From NCBI GenBank assembly GCA_003278925.1, contig QCCN01000008.1, forward strand, positions 1-64,000: a stretch of 64,000 nt of DNA, written 5' to 3'. A program made the translations under genes and the position numbers. Positions 33,641-43,069 of the stretch are shown one piece after another. Position 1 is the stretch's first letter. Each line of letters starts with the position of its first letter. The notes beneath the pieces are model-generated. The model made no database searches. It saw only the letters and a program-made list of their open reading frames with translations, and was not told the origin of the DNA. The stretch comes from Prochlorococcus sp. AG-347-L17 (GTDB lineage Bacteria > Cyanobacteriota > Cyanobacteriia > PCC-6307 > Cyanobiaceae).

Positions 33641-35110
33641 TTAGAAATTATTTAGTGCTTCAGAAAAGCTTTTCCATAATTGATCTTGGTCTTCTAATCC
33701 AACTGATACTCTAATAAGGTGCGAGGGTATACCAAAACTTTCAGCCCAATCCAACTCGTCATAATGAGCTAGTAAAACATAAGGGCAAACTAGAGTAAAT
33801 TTTGTACCTAAACTAGGTCCTTTAGATACTTTTAGAGAATCATAAAATTTCTTTGCTTTGTTCAATCCTCCATTTAATTCAAATGATAATAAGCAGCCAT
33901 ATCCTCCATCAGAAGTGAGCAATGAATTAAAATTTGGACAATTTTCAGGATGGAAAATATTTTTAATCTCGCTATGAGTCTCTAATCTTTTTTTTAATTC
34001 TAAACATGCTTTATTTTGTTCAAAAACTCTTTGATTTACATCTCTACTAACTTTCTCTAGATAAACTATATCTCCATCGGAAAGTATTGGAATATTAATC
34101 TCGTTTAATGCATTTCTAAGCTGATCAATCCATTTGCTTTTTGGATTTAGTATTAATGATCCGGCAAGAATATCACCACTACCTGAAAAAATTTTTGTAA
34201 GTGAAGTAAAAACTATATCTGCATGTTCTATGGAATTTATATTTAAATTTGAACCAATTGTATCGTCAACAATTAAGGGAATATTTAGCTTTTTTGCAAT
34301 TTTTGAAATTTTTTTAATGTTTACACATTTGAGCATTGGATTACTTGGTAGTTCAATAATTAATGCTGATGGATTTATTCTTTTGATTTCTAATTCAATA
34401 TCCGTGCAATTTTCTTCTGTAATTAACTTTGCTCCGTGAAAGATTTTCATTGGTAATTTAAGTACATCTACATATGGAAAACCAACTTGGAGTGTTGGTT
34501 TAGCTGGAAATAATTTATATATGATTTCTAATGATGTATGCAATGCAGACATTCCAGATGAAGTTAAGTGAATATCATTAGAGTCAATTTTTGTAGATTT
34601 AGAAATTCTATTTTTTATTCTTTGAGAACATTCATTTACGTAAGATTTTGGAGGGCAATCTTCAAGACCTAGTTCTATAGCGGCAGCTCTTGAAGATAGA
34701 CCAAGACCAGTATGTTGCCAAAAATATTTTGCATAAATACTTCCTTCTTTTTCAGTTATTAAGAAAGCTAAATTATTTCTTTTTTCTATTAAAGAATATT
34801 TTTCAGAAGTATTTCTATCAATGTATTTTTTAGCTTTAAAAGCTATGCCTTCATTCGGATATGGCCAGATACTTTTATTGTTGTAGTAATTTTGCTTTTT
34901 TACTTTTTCGCATAATCTTTTTACTATGGGGTTTAGCCCGAATCGTGGGTAAATGGACTTCAATGAATTCATGCATTCTTGATCTTTTTCCTCGTAATTT
35001 ATTACATCATTCCAAGTTGGTAATGCTACAGAAACGGCATGAATACTATCGGGAATTGCATATCCCAACTCTAAATTTTTCCATATTGGTTTTTTAAGTA
35101 AATCTCTCAA
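33641..35110 (-). CDS. Cystathionine gamma-synthase-type PLP enzyme, long divergent form
   Basis: A 489-aa member of the Cys/Met-metabolism PLP family, with an extra N-terminal portion of about 100 aa compared with the usual ~390 aa. Fold markers: LTSSGMSALHTSLEIIYKL, IELPSNPMLKCVNIKKI, LIVDDTIGSN, then the PLP lysine in SLTKIFSGSGD, and a C-terminal SRD-like region (HLIRVSVGLEDQDQLW). The reaction (gamma-synthase or lyase) cannot be fixed from sequence. It lies 3 bases downstream of the frameshifted paralogue and may substitute for it. Confidence 0.82.
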   Translation of the reverse strand: MRDLLKKPIWKNLELGYAIPDSIHAVSVALPTWNDVINYEEKDQECMNSLKSIYPRFGLNPIVKRLCEKVKKQNYYNNKSIWPYPNEGIAFKAKKYIDRNTSEKYSLIEKRNNLAFLITEKEGSIYAKYFWQHTGLGLSSRAAAIELGLEDCPPKSYVNECSQRIKNRISKSTKIDSNDIHLTSSGMSALHTSLEIIYKLFPAKPTLQVGFPYVDVLKLPMKIFHGAKLITEENCTDIELEIKRINPSALIIELPSNPMLKCVNIKKISKIAKKLNIPLIVDDTIGSNLNINSIEHADIVFTSLTKIFSGSGDILAGSLILNPKSKWIDQLRNALNEINIPILSDGDIVYLEKVSRDVNQRVFEQNKACLELKKRLETHSEIKNIFHPENCPNFNSLLTSDGGYGCLLSFELNGGLNKAKKFYDSLKVSKGPSLGTKFTLVCPYVLLAHYDELDWAESFGIPSHLIRVSVGLEDQDQLWKSFSEALNNF

Positions 35111-35113
35111 TTT

Positions 35114-36276
35114 TCAGAATTTGTTTAGAGCAAATAAAATGTCCGAGATTAAATCTTTTGTATCTTCACATCCAATTGATAATCTTACAAGAGCATCATC
35201 TATCCCTAGTAGATTTTTTGTTTTGTCATCAACTGAAGCATGAGTCATCGTTGCAGGGTGACAAATTAAACTTTCAACCCCTCCAAGGCTTTCTGCTAGA
35301 GAGAAATATTTGAGAGATTTGCAAAATTTAAAAGTATCCTTTTTATTTAAATTTAATTTTAGGGTGATCATTGAACCTCCAGATTTCATTTGCGATTTTG
35401 CTAAATTAAATTGCGGATGTTCTTGATAAAAAGGGTAAATTACTTTACTAATAATTTTATGATTACCTAATTCTTCAGAAATAAATTCTGCACTTTTAGT
35501 TTGTTGCTCGATTCTTAATGGAAGAGTTTTTACTCCTCTCGTAATGAGCCAACTATCAAAGGAGATGGTTGAAGCCCGAGAGCTTTTTGAGAGAAAAGCA
35601 TCTTACTATTCCATTCCTCATTATTTGTAAGTACTGCTCCGCCAAGTGCGTCACTATGTCCATTAATAAATTTTGTGGTGCTTAAAACCGATAGTGTTGC
35701 ACCAAGGTCCAATGGTTTTTGAATAAGCGCTGTAGAAAATGTGTTGTCTACAACTACTGGTATTTCGAGTTTATTCGCTTCATCACAAATCGCCTTAATA
35801 TCAAGCACCTTCAAAAGTGGATTAGTTGGACTTTCTAGCCATATCAAGGTTGGCTCGAAGTATGAAATCTTTTTGATATTATTTTCGTTTGTAAAATCTG
35901 TGTATAAAACTTCTAGCCCAAATTTCTTGAAAACTTTTTCGAACATCCTCACTGTACAACCATAGAGATTTGACTCGCAGAGTATCTTGTCACCTGATTT
36001 TAGTGTTGATGAAATTGCAGTTACCGCGCTAATTCCAGATCCAAAAACTGTACAGTATTTAGAATCTTCTATTGATTTAAGGACGCTTTCTAGAATTCTA
36101 AAGTTTGGATTGCCTGATCTGGTGTAGTCGAAATTATCTTTATTTCCATGTTTAAAAGTGGATGTAGAAAAAATAGGAGGCATAACGCATCCAGTTTCTT
36201 CTGCAAATGTTTCCCCATGGTGAATAGATAGGGTCTTAAAACCTGGCTTTTTGATATTATTTTCCTTATTTCCCAT
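35114..36276 (-). pseudogene. metB: Cystathionine gamma-synthase gene interrupted by a single-base frameshift
   Basis: The first 240 or so codons (from ATG 36276) encode a normal N-terminal part with SGISAVTAISSTLKSGDKIL, WLESPTNPLLKV and the PLP lysine in STTKFINGHSD. Reading then leaves frame at CCTTTGATAG (about 35557-35565) and stops shortly after. The other frame continues seamlessly as FDSWLITRGVKTLPLRIEQQ through MKSGGSMITLKL and SLAESLGGVESLICHPATMT to a stop at 35114. One missing base explains everything. It is a recent pseudogene or a sequence error. Confidence 0.85.
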
Positions 36277-36300
36277 TATTTTTAAAAATAAGAATTAAAT

Positions 36301-36332
36301 TAAATCTCTCATTTTTTTTTATGAGAGATTTA
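36301..36332 (-). terminator. Perfect 12-bp hairpin after rpsD
   Basis: TAAATCTCTCAT (36301-36312) pairs with ATGAGAGATTTA (36321-36332) around eight T residues. It lies between the rpsD stop (36354) and the next minus-strand start (36276). The following T-tract on the minus strand is weak, so it may act as a terminator or as a 3'-end stabiliser. Confidence 0.6.
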
Positions 36333-36353
36333 ATAATCCAAAGAAAAGTAGTA

Positions 36354-36962
36354 TTAAACTTTTCTTGAATAATATTCAACAACTAGTAGTTCGTTTATTT
36401 CAAGAGCCACCCACTCTCTATCGCATTTTCCATTTATTTTCCCCGTTAATTTAGGTTTGTCTAAATCAAGATGAGGTGGAACATTTGCTAATCCAGGGAA
36501 TTCTATATTACCTTCAACAAGTTTTTTGCTTGCTTTGTTTTCTTTAATTCCGATTACATCGCCTGATTTGCATTGATAACCAGCAATATCAAGAACCTTT
36601 CCATTAACGGTTACATGGCCATGATTTACTAATTGTCTTGAGCCTGGAATGGTACCTCCAAAACCTAATCTAAAACAAACATTATCAAGTCTGTTTTCCA
36701 AAAGTCTTAGTAGGTTAGTTCCTGTAGATCCTTCTTGAGCTCTAGCTTTTTTTACATAACGAACTAGTTGTTTTTCAGAAACTCCATAATTAAACCTAAG
36801 TTTCTGCTTTTCTTCTAGACGAATTGCATATTCTGATCGCTTGCGACGGGCTTGGCCGTGCTGACCTGGAGGATTAGACTTCTTTGAAGCTTTCCTGGTG
36901 AGACCTGGTAGTTCTCCCAAGCGACGCGTAACCCTTAATCTGGGGCCGCGGTATCTTGACAT
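36354..36962 (-). CDS. rpsD: 30S ribosomal protein S4
   Basis: A primary 16S rRNA-binding protein. N-terminal [20 protein letters not shown] and [20 protein letters not shown], then the S4 RNA-binding domain at about 90-150 ([31 protein letters not shown]). 202 aa, complete. Transcribed alone on the minus strand, divergent from yidD. Confidence 0.98.
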   Translation of the reverse strand: MSRYRGPRLRVTRRLGELPGLTRKASKKSNPPGQHGQARRKRSEYAIRLEEKQKLRFNYGVSEKQLVRYVKKARAQEGSTGTNLLRLLENRLDNVCFRLGFGGTIPGSRQLVNHGHVTVNGKVLDIAGYQCKSGDVIGIKENKASKKLVEGNIEFPGLANVPPHLDLDKPKLTGKINGKCDREWVALEINELLVVEYYSRKV

Positions 36963-37057
36963 AATTTTAAATTAATTAGAAATTTGCAATAAATTGGATA
37001 ATTGATTAAATTCAATTAAACTAATTACTACTGGAAATATTATTTTACATCATTAAA

Positions 37058-37294
37058 GTGTTCAAAACTATTAATAAATCAATTACTTCTATACTTCTTT
37101 TTATGATTTCGTTTTATCAAAAGTGGTTTTCTCCTTTTTTTGGACCAAGATGCAGATTTATTCCAAGTTGTAGCTCTTATGGATATGAGGCAATTACTAG
37201 ACATGGTCCTTGGAAGGGAGGGTGGTTAACATTAAAAAGATTAAGCAAATGTCATCCTTTAACTCCCTGTGGATGTGACCCTGTGCCTGACTAA
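37058..37294 (+). CDS. yidD: Membrane protein insertion efficiency factor YidD
   Basis: A 78-aa membrane-associated protein that helps YidC-dependent insertion. Hallmark [16 protein letters not shown] with two Cys, [20 protein letters not shown] and a terminal [11 protein letters not shown] start. A glutaredoxin-like gene follows after 4 bases and then murE, one short operon. Confidence 0.93.
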   Translation: MFKTINKSITSILLFMISFYQKWFSPFFGPRCRFIPSCSSYGYEAITRHGPWKGGWLTLKRLSKCHPLTPCGCDPVPD

Positions 37295-37298
37295 ATGA

Positions 37299-37601
37299 AT
37301 GAAAATATTTATTTTTGTTAGGCAGGGATGTTGCCTTTGTGATTCATTAAAAAATAAATTGGCAAAAATAAATCTTAATGAGTTATTCCCTAATCTAGAA
37401 GAGCTTAAAGAAATTGATATAGATAGGGTCGATTTATATAAAGATAAATATAAAAAATATGATTATGAAGTACCTGTTATTGCTATTGAAAGAATTATGT
37501 CTGAGGAGATCATAGAATTGCCTCGCATTTCTCCAAGATTAAAAGATGATCAATTAAAGAATTGGTTTCAAAAAAATATTAGTACCATTCTAGAGAAATA
37601 A
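37299..37601 (+). CDS. Glutaredoxin-like protein (DUF836 type)
   Basis: A 100-aa thioredoxin fold: IFIFVRQGCCLCDSLKNKLA carries a CxxC-type site (CCLC), followed by EIDIDRVDLYKDKYKKYDYE and VPVIAIE (cis-Pro before the third strand). This is the plant/bacterial glutaredoxin-like family that lacks the classic CPYC. The redox partner is unknown. Sandwiched between yidD and murE. Confidence 0.85.
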   Translation: MKIFIFVRQGCCLCDSLKNKLAKINLNELFPNLEELKEIDIDRVDLYKDKYKKYDYEVPVIAIERIMSEEIIELPRISPRLKDDQLKNWFQKNISTILEK

Positions 37602-37611
37602 TTTTTTTTAT

Positions 37612-39147
37612 ATGAGATCTAAAAAATTACATAAACTTTTAGATTTAGTAGGAATTATTCCTTCATTAGATTTAATCGATCATGAAATCAATAATATTTC
37701 TTTTAACTCTAAAGAAGTAAAAAAAGGAACTTTATTTTTAGGAATGCCTGGTTTAAATGTTGATGGAGGAAAATTTTGTATTGAGGCAATTGAAAATGGC
37801 GCGGAGGCTGCCATTATTGGGTCTGCTGCAAAAGAGAGAATTGGATCTATTGATCGAGAAAGGATTTTGGTTATTGAGGATAATTTAGATTATATTTTTG
37901 GTCAAATTGTCGCTGAGTTTTGGAATAGGCCTTCAAGAAAACTTAAACTTATTGGTGTTACTGGTACTAATGGAAAAACTACAATTACTTTCTTATTAGA
38001 ATATCTTTTAAAAAAATTAGGGAAAAAGACTGCATTATTTGGGACCTTGTTTAATAGATGGCCTGGCTTCTCAGAAGTGGCTTCTCATACAACTGATTTC
38101 GCCGATAAACTTCAAAAGAAATTAAATTCTGCTGTTGAGGCAGAATCTGAATTCGCGATATTAGAGGTAAGTTCTCATTCTATTGCTCAAAAGAGGATAT
38201 CAGGATGCGAATTTGAGGCGGCTATTTTTACTAATTTAACTCAAGATCATCTTGATTATCACTCAGATATGGAATCTTATTTTCAAACAAAAAGAAAATT
38301 GTTTTTCCCACCTTACTTAAAAGAAAAAGATGGAATTTCTGTATTAAATCACGATGACCATTGGATATCTAAATTATCGTCTGATCTTGAAAAAAGATCT
38401 TCATTAGTGTCTACAAAGATTACTGAAAGTGAATTTGAAAATGATGATTTTTTTTTCGTAACAGATAAAAAATTTACTGAAAGTGGTTCCACTTGTATTT
38501 TTCATACACCTAGAGAAAAAATTCAACTTTTTGTTCCACTTGTTGGTGAATTTAATTTAATGAATGCGATTCAAGCAATAACAATTTTGTATAAACTGAA
38601 TTTTTCTTTAAAAGATTTATCAAAGTTAATACAATCTTTCCCTGGTGCTCCTGGGAGAATGGAGAAAATACAAATTGATGATAATGACGTTTCAAGATCT
38701 CTTCCAACAATAATTGTTGATTATGCCCACACTCCTGATGGATTAAAAAAAGTTTTGCAATCAATTAAAAAACTTTGTGAAGGGAAACTAATAACTGTTT
38801 TTGGCTGTGGCGGAGATCGTGATCGTAGTAAAAGGCCTTTGATGGGATCAATAGCTGAAGAGTTGTCTGATCAACTTTTTATAACTTCAGATAATCCAAG
38901 ATCAGAAGAACCCCAAAAGATAGTAAATGATATTTTGATGGGTATAAAAAAAAGAGAAAAAATAACAATTGAAATTGATAGATTTAAAGCAATAAATGAA
39001 TCTATTAAATTTGCCAATAAAAAAGATATTGTTTTAATTGCAGGAAAAGGACATGAAGACTACCAAATTCTCAATGATAAAGTTATTAATTTTGATGATA
39101 GAAAAATAGCTTATAAATTATTAAAAGAAAAAAATAAATCTCAATAA
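37612..39147 (+). CDS. murE: UDP-N-acetylmuramoyl-tripeptide synthetase MurE
   Basis: Adds the third residue to the peptidoglycan stem. N-terminal UDP-binding domain, central ATPase with GVTGTNGKTTITFLLEYLL, TTDFADKLQ, LEVSSHSIAQ, NLTQDHLDYH, and C-terminal domain with TSDNPRSEEPQKI. The DNPR motif is the one associated with meso-diaminopimelate specificity. 511 aa is normal. Confidence 0.95.
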   Translation: MRSKKLHKLLDLVGIIPSLDLIDHEINNISFNSKEVKKGTLFLGMPGLNVDGGKFCIEAIENGAEAAIIGSAAKERIGSIDRERILVIEDNLDYIFGQIVAEFWNRPSRKLKLIGVTGTNGKTTITFLLEYLLKKLGKKTALFGTLFNRWPGFSEVASHTTDFADKLQKKLNSAVEAESEFAILEVSSHSIAQKRISGCEFEAAIFTNLTQDHLDYHSDMESYFQTKRKLFFPPYLKEKDGISVLNHDDHWISKLSSDLEKRSSLVSTKITESEFENDDFFFVTDKKFTESGSTCIFHTPREKIQLFVPLVGEFNLMNAIQAITILYKLNFSLKDLSKLIQSFPGAPGRMEKIQIDDNDVSRSLPTIIVDYAHTPDGLKKVLQSIKKLCEGKLITVFGCGGDRDRSKRPLMGSIAEELSDQLFITSDNPRSEEPQKIVNDILMGIKKREKITIEIDRFKAINESIKFANKKDIVLIAGKGHEDYQILNDKVINFDDRKIAYKLLKEKNKSQ

Positions 39148-39227
39148 AATTTCCTAATCCAAAAAGAAAGATTTTACGCAAATCATAAGAAAAGTTTCTT
39201 AGAATCAATGAAGTTATTTTTAATAAA

Positions 39228-39932
39228 ATGAAAGGCTTAGCCTTAGTTGTAGGCGCAGGTGGAATTGGAACACAACTAGCTAAAGATCTCAATGAAAGTG
39301 AAAAAGATTTAGATGTTGTTTTGTGTGGAAGAAAAAGTGAATTTAATCCTTTTTGGGAATTAGATATAGAGGATTCTCAATCCCTTTTGCAGTTGAAAAA
39401 TAAAATATCAAATCATCCTTCAAAATTAAGGCTAGTTGTTAATGCTACAGGTAGACTTCATAGTAATTCTCTTCAACCGGAAAAAAGATTACAACATCTT
39501 GATAAAAAAAATATGATGGAAAGTTTTTCAATAAATGCTTTTTCTCCTATTTTATTAGCTAAAGCGATTGAAGAATTTATACCAAAAGATTTTGATTTTA
39601 ATTTTGCAAGTATAAGTGCAAGAGTTGGTAGCATTGGAGATAATCAAACTGGAGGTTGGTATTCATATAGAGCTGCAAAATCTGCGCAAAATCAGTTTTT
39701 TAAATCTTTAAGTATTGAATGGGCTAGACGTTTCCCAAAGGCTGCTATCACATTGCTTCATCCAGGAACAGTAGATACTGATTTATCTAGACCTTTTCAT
39801 AAATTTGTTCCAGAACATAAATTATTTAGTAAAGAAAAATCCTCCCAATTTCTGATCAATATTATTAAAAATCAATCACCAGAATCTACAGGAAAATTTA
39901 TTGCATGGGACAATTCGGAGATACCTTGGTAA
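39228..39932 (+). CDS. Short-chain dehydrogenase/reductase
   Basis: A 234-aa SDR: nucleotide-binding VVGAGGIGTQLAKDL (GxxxGIG variant), VVNATGRLHSNSL, then FASISARVGSIGDNQ and the catalytic YxxxK in SYRAAKSAQNQFFKSL. LLHPGTVDTDLSRPF near the end is typical of the C-factor-like subgroup. The substrate is unknown. Convergent with the cysteine-lyase-like gene. Confidence 0.85.
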   Translation: MKGLALVVGAGGIGTQLAKDLNESEKDLDVVLCGRKSEFNPFWELDIEDSQSLLQLKNKISNHPSKLRLVVNATGRLHSNSLQPEKRLQHLDKKNMMESFSINAFSPILLAKAIEEFIPKDFDFNFASISARVGSIGDNQTGGWYSYRAAKSAQNQFFKSLSIEWARRFPKAAITLLHPGTVDTDLSRPFHKFVPEHKLFSKEKSSQFLINIIKNQSPESTGKFIAWDNSEIPW

Positions 39933-39933
39933 A

Positions 39934-41136
39934 CTAAATTTTTTTTATATCAATAGATCTTTTAGTCAATATTTTTTTTATTTCTTTAGCAAGTAAATCA
40001 ATCTCAGCTTCAGTAGTTATTTGATGTATGCATGCTCTAAACCATTTTGGATCTTCTAAAACTCTAATCCAAATTTTCTTTTCTCCAAGTTTCTTCACAA
40101 ATTCATCCTTATCTTCAATATTTTCGATATTAAAACTAACAATCCCATTTAAATATTTTTTTTCTAAAACTAATTCAACACCCTTTAATTGATTTAATTC
40201 ATCCCAAAGTTTTCCACTTAATTTTTTGATATTTTTGTTTTTTTCTTTTTCATGGCAGTCTTTATCCAAAAGATCTAAAGAATTCCGAAGCCCAGCAAGT
40301 AAAGGAATACAAGAGGTAGCTATTTCAAATTTCCTTGCATCATCATGAAAAAGATTATCTGAAGGCTCATAAATGCCTTGTTCTTTTTTTAATGATTTCC
40401 AACCAATTATTGTTGGATCTGTTTCATGAATAAATCTATCTGAGACATAAATGGCTCCAAGTCCTTCTGGTCCACATGCCCATTTATGAGAAGTTATTGA
40501 ATATAAATCAGAATAAAAAACTTCTTTTTCAATATTTATGTGCCCAAAGGTTTGAGCACCATCAACGAGTAAATAAGAATCTTCTCGATTATTTTTTAAT
40601 TCGATAGAAATTTGTTTTAAAGGAATTTTATATCCAAAGTTCCATAAGATATGAGAAATAATTAGGATCTTAGTCTTACGATTTAGATTTTTCAAAATCT
40701 CTAAAATTATATTTTCGTCGTTTAGATTTTTAATTTTTTGGATTGGCAAAATTTTGAATATTAATTTATTTCTTCTGCAAAATTCTCGACTTGCAGCTAC
40801 TACTCCAGGATGTTCACAGTCACTTATTAATAACTCTTCTCCCTCTTCTACTTTTATTCCCCAAAAGGGCAAAATCATACCGGAAGAAATGTTTTCGGTT
40901 AAAGCCACATTCTTTGAATTGACACCTAATTTTTGAGCAATTATTCTTTTTGTGGTCAATATTTCTTTGTAAATAAAAGGCCACATATCATTGGTAAATG
41001 GACCTAAATCTTGGATAATTTCCCAAGTTTTAACTATTGCTTCTAGAGAAGATTTTGGTAATGGTCCTTGACCACCATAGTTGAAATAATACTTATTTTT
41101 TAAAGCGGGTATTTGATCTCTTGGATTATTTCTCAT
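39934..41136 (-). CDS. Class V aminotransferase-fold enzyme, cysteine/cystine lyase (C-DES)-like
   Basis: A 400-aa PLP enzyme. YFNYGGQGPLPKSSLEAI near the N-terminus, LTENISSGMILPFWG, ISDCEHPGVVAASREFCRR, LLVDGAQTFGHI and the PLP lysine in ITSHKWACGPEGLGAI. The YGGQGPLP and CEHPGVVAA wording recalls the Synechocystis L-cysteine/cystine lyase, which releases persulfide sulfur for FeS assembly. A cysteine-desulfurase role is the alternative. The nfu gene at 42754 fits an FeS theme. Confidence 0.8.
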   Translation of the reverse strand: MRNNPRDQIPALKNKYYFNYGGQGPLPKSSLEAIVKTWEIIQDLGPFTNDMWPFIYKEILTTKRIIAQKLGVNSKNVALTENISSGMILPFWGIKVEEGEELLISDCEHPGVVAASREFCRRNKLIFKILPIQKIKNLNDENIILEILKNLNRKTKILIISHILWNFGYKIPLKQISIELKNNREDSYLLVDGAQTFGHINIEKEVFYSDLYSITSHKWACGPEGLGAIYVSDRFIHETDPTIIGWKSLKKEQGIYEPSDNLFHDDARKFEIATSCIPLLAGLRNSLDLLDKDCHEKEKNKNIKKLSGKLWDELNQLKGVELVLEKKYLNGIVSFNIENIEDKDEFVKKLGEKKIWIRVLEDPKWFRACIHQITTEAEIDLLAKEIKKILTKRSIDIKKI

Positions 41137-41172
41137 AGAAATTTATAGTAAATTTTCAACTCTTGAATTTTT

Positions 41173-41967
41173 TTAAATATTGCCCACTAAAGTTACTGTC
41201 CTAAATTCAATATCCTCAATTACTTTCCAAGGTTCAGAACTCCTTTCTGCAAATTTTAAATTTTTAAATCCTAGTTCTTTAAAATCACTTATAAACTCTG
41301 GCTCATACCATGCTCCACTAATACATCCTGTCCATAGATCATGATCATTTTGCAATCTTAAAGGAACTTTTTTGTTAGAGACGATATCGCTAATTGCAAT
41401 TCTTCCATTATCGTTTAAAACTCTTTTTATGTTATTTAGAAGGTTATTTCTAGATTCTGGACTTACCAAGTTTAAAACGCAATTACTTAAAATAATATCT
41501 ACTGATTTATCTGCGATTAATGGATTTAAATCTTTATCTAATTCATCAAGTTTTTCAATTGAGCCTTCTAGAAATTCTGTATTGTTGAAACCTATATTTT
41601 TTGTAACTTCTTTAGAGGCTGATCTTGATAAAGAAAGCATGTCAGGATTCTGATCAACTCCAATAACTTTCCCTTCTTTCCCAACAATTTGGGCACAAAT
41701 GAAAGCATTTTTGCCGCTACCACTTCCAAGATCTAAGACAATATCATTTTTTTGAACATATTTTGTTGGATCACCACATCCATAGTCTCTTTCTATAACC
41801 TCTTGAGGAATTGCTTCAAGTAAAACGGGATCAAACCCAACTGGTGTACAAAGACAACTTTCTTTTTCTTGTGCGGCTGAGCCATATCTTTCTTGAATCG
41901 CATCTTTATGATCGAATTGATTAGGTGCTTTATTCGATGTGTTTGTATTACAGCAACTTTCAGACAT
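41173..41967 (-). CDS. ArsM-like class I methyltransferase
   Basis: A SAM methyltransferase: VLDLGSGSGKNAFICAQIVG (motif I), SVDIILSNCVLNLV, RVLNDNGRIAISDIVSNKKV and WTGCISGAWYEPEF. The SNCVLNLV and CISGA elements with an N-terminal Cys pair (ESCCNTN, CLC) resemble arsenite methyltransferases, whose conserved cysteines bind As(III). Detoxification of arsenite is therefore likely but not proven. ATG 41967 (MSESCC) is chosen over the ATG at 42000 because the extra 11 residues lack family support and lie next to the terminator. Confidence 0.78.
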   Translation of the reverse strand: MSESCCNTNTSNKAPNQFDHKDAIQERYGSAAQEKESCLCTPVGFDPVLLEAIPQEVIERDYGCGDPTKYVQKNDIVLDLGSGSGKNAFICAQIVGKEGKVIGVDQNPDMLSLSRSASKEVTKNIGFNNTEFLEGSIEKLDELDKDLNPLIADKSVDIILSNCVLNLVSPESRNNLLNNIKRVLNDNGRIAISDIVSNKKVPLRLQNDHDLWTGCISGAWYEPEFISDFKELGFKNLKFAERSSEPWKVIEDIEFRTVTLVGNI

Positions 41968-42003
41968 ATTTTTTAAAGGACTCTTGATAAATATAGCCAA
42001 AAA

Positions 42004-42028
42004 AAAAGCCCCTGAAAAAGGGGCTTTT
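42004..42028 (-). terminator. Bidirectional terminator after the DUF4278 gene
   Basis: AAAAGCCCCT/AGGGGCTTTT forms a 10-bp stem with a 5-base loop, flanked by A and T runs. On the minus strand it follows the DUF4278 stop at 42045 and precedes the methyltransferase start by 36 bases. Confidence 0.9.
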
Positions 42029-42044
42029 AATTTGTTTAATTAAA

Positions 42045-42218
42045 TTATTTAGTGTAATTAACACCTCTGTAATTTAATTCTGCTTTTTCATTACTTGAAG
42101 AAGCGTCATCCATTCTGTTGGTGTATACGTTTCTTCTGTAGGTAAGTTCAACAAGTTGCTTTTTAGCAGCTTCTTTGTTTTGAACGTAGTTTTTACCTCT
42201 GTAAGTTAAAGTAGTCAT
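42045..42218 (-). CDS. DUF4278 family protein
   Basis: From ATG 42218 it starts MTTLTYRGKNYVQNKE and ends ELNYRGVNYTK. The twice-used (L/N)YRG-x-x-Y motif is the signature of DUF4278, a short cyanobacterial family of unknown function. The frame extends upstream to 42254, but those codons overlap a hairpin-rich leader and lack the motif. Basic, soluble, 57 aa. Confidence 0.75.
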   Translation of the reverse strand: MTTLTYRGKNYVQNKEAAKKQLVELTYRRNVYTNRMDDASSSNEKAELNYRGVNYTK

Positions 42219-42274
42219 GTTTCGATGTGACAACACGGCCATCCCCCGTTCCATGGTATGACTCGAACTGCGCC

Positions 42275-42311
42275 CTCAACTGAGGGTGAACGAAAAAGTA
42301 GCGATTGCTAC
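42275..42311 (-). promoter_or_regulatory. Tandem hairpins in the DUF4278 leader
   Basis: On the minus strand GTAGC-AATC-GCTAC followed by TTTTT (42311-42293) resembles a short terminator, and CCCTC-AGTT-GAGGG (42288-42275) follows directly. Both lie upstream of the DUF4278 start and downstream of nothing that needs terminating, so attenuation or a short leader RNA is possible. Confidence 0.35.
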
Positions 42312-42473
42312 AAAATAATTATAAGCGTATTTTTAACTGCATGTCTAGCTTTTACAAATAGAAACGAAGATTTAATATTTTTTTAATTATTATCTTAGGT
42401 AAATTTTTTTATAAATAGTCTCTAAAAAGGTTTATGTTTATATTTGGTTTAATCTTCATGTAACTATTTATTT

Positions 42474-42731
42474 ATGACAGGTTTTTTATATTTCTTGGGA
42501 AATACTTTAAGGTGGCCAGTTTTAAAGCCAAAAGAATTTTTTTCACTACATGCTTATTTTTCAATTATTTATTTGATAACTTTTACTTTGAGTAAATATG
42601 ATGTAAGCCAATCAAATTTAGTTTTTACTTTAGGAATTCTTGCACCTCTTTTAATCGCTATTGGTCAAGGACTTCCAATTGATTGCCTTGATATGGAATC
42701 ATCTTTGTTGAAGGAATTAAAAACTAAATAA
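42474..42731 (+). CDS. 85-aa small membrane protein
   Basis: Two hydrophobic stretches (YFSIIYLITFTLSKYD and FTLGILAPLLIAIGQGLP) separated by polar residues, with a basic N-terminal motif (NTLRWPVLKPKEFF). It has a clean ATG and stop. No family is named. Convergent with nfu (23-base gap). Confidence 0.65.
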   Translation: MTGFLYFLGNTLRWPVLKPKEFFSLHAYFSIIYLITFTLSKYDVSQSNLVFTLGILAPLLIAIGQGLPIDCLDMESSLLKELKTK

Positions 42732-42753
42732 TATATATTTCAGTTAAAAATTT

Positions 42754-42999
42754 TTATAAAACCTGGACAACTTCGCTTATTTCAGGAATCATTTCTTTTA
42801 ACTTTCTTTCAATACCCATTTTGAGAGTCATAGTGCTACTTGGGCAACTACCACATGCTCCTTGAAGTCTGACTTTGACAATTGGACCATCTATTTCTGC
42901 AATCTCCACATTACCTCCATCAGAAATTAAAAAAGGTCTTAGCTCGTCAAGGACTTTTTCTACATTTTCGTTTGTCAGTGAGAGTGTTTCAGTACTCAT
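42754..42999 (-). CDS. nfu: NifU-like FeS scaffold (Nfu)
   Basis: An 81-aa protein consisting of one Nfu domain: [40 protein letters not shown] with the CxxC that holds a transient 4Fe-4S cluster, then [12 protein letters not shown]. It delivers clusters, notably to photosystem I in cyanobacteria. Transcribed divergently from mqo. Confidence 0.95.
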   Translation of the reverse strand: MSTETLSLTNENVEKVLDELRPFLISDGGNVEIAEIDGPIVKVRLQGACGSCPSSTMTLKMGIERKLKEMIPEISEVVQVL

Positions 43000-43069
43000 A
43001 ATTTTGTATTAACTTTATAATAAGCCTAGAAAGAAATCTGATTAATTGCAAAAAAGATAATTTTCTGTT

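Noticed and set aside
34134..34439. 101-aa plus-strand frame within the long cystathionine gamma-synthase-type gene
   Set aside because: It is antisense to conserved PLP-enzyme motifs and has no start or context of its own.
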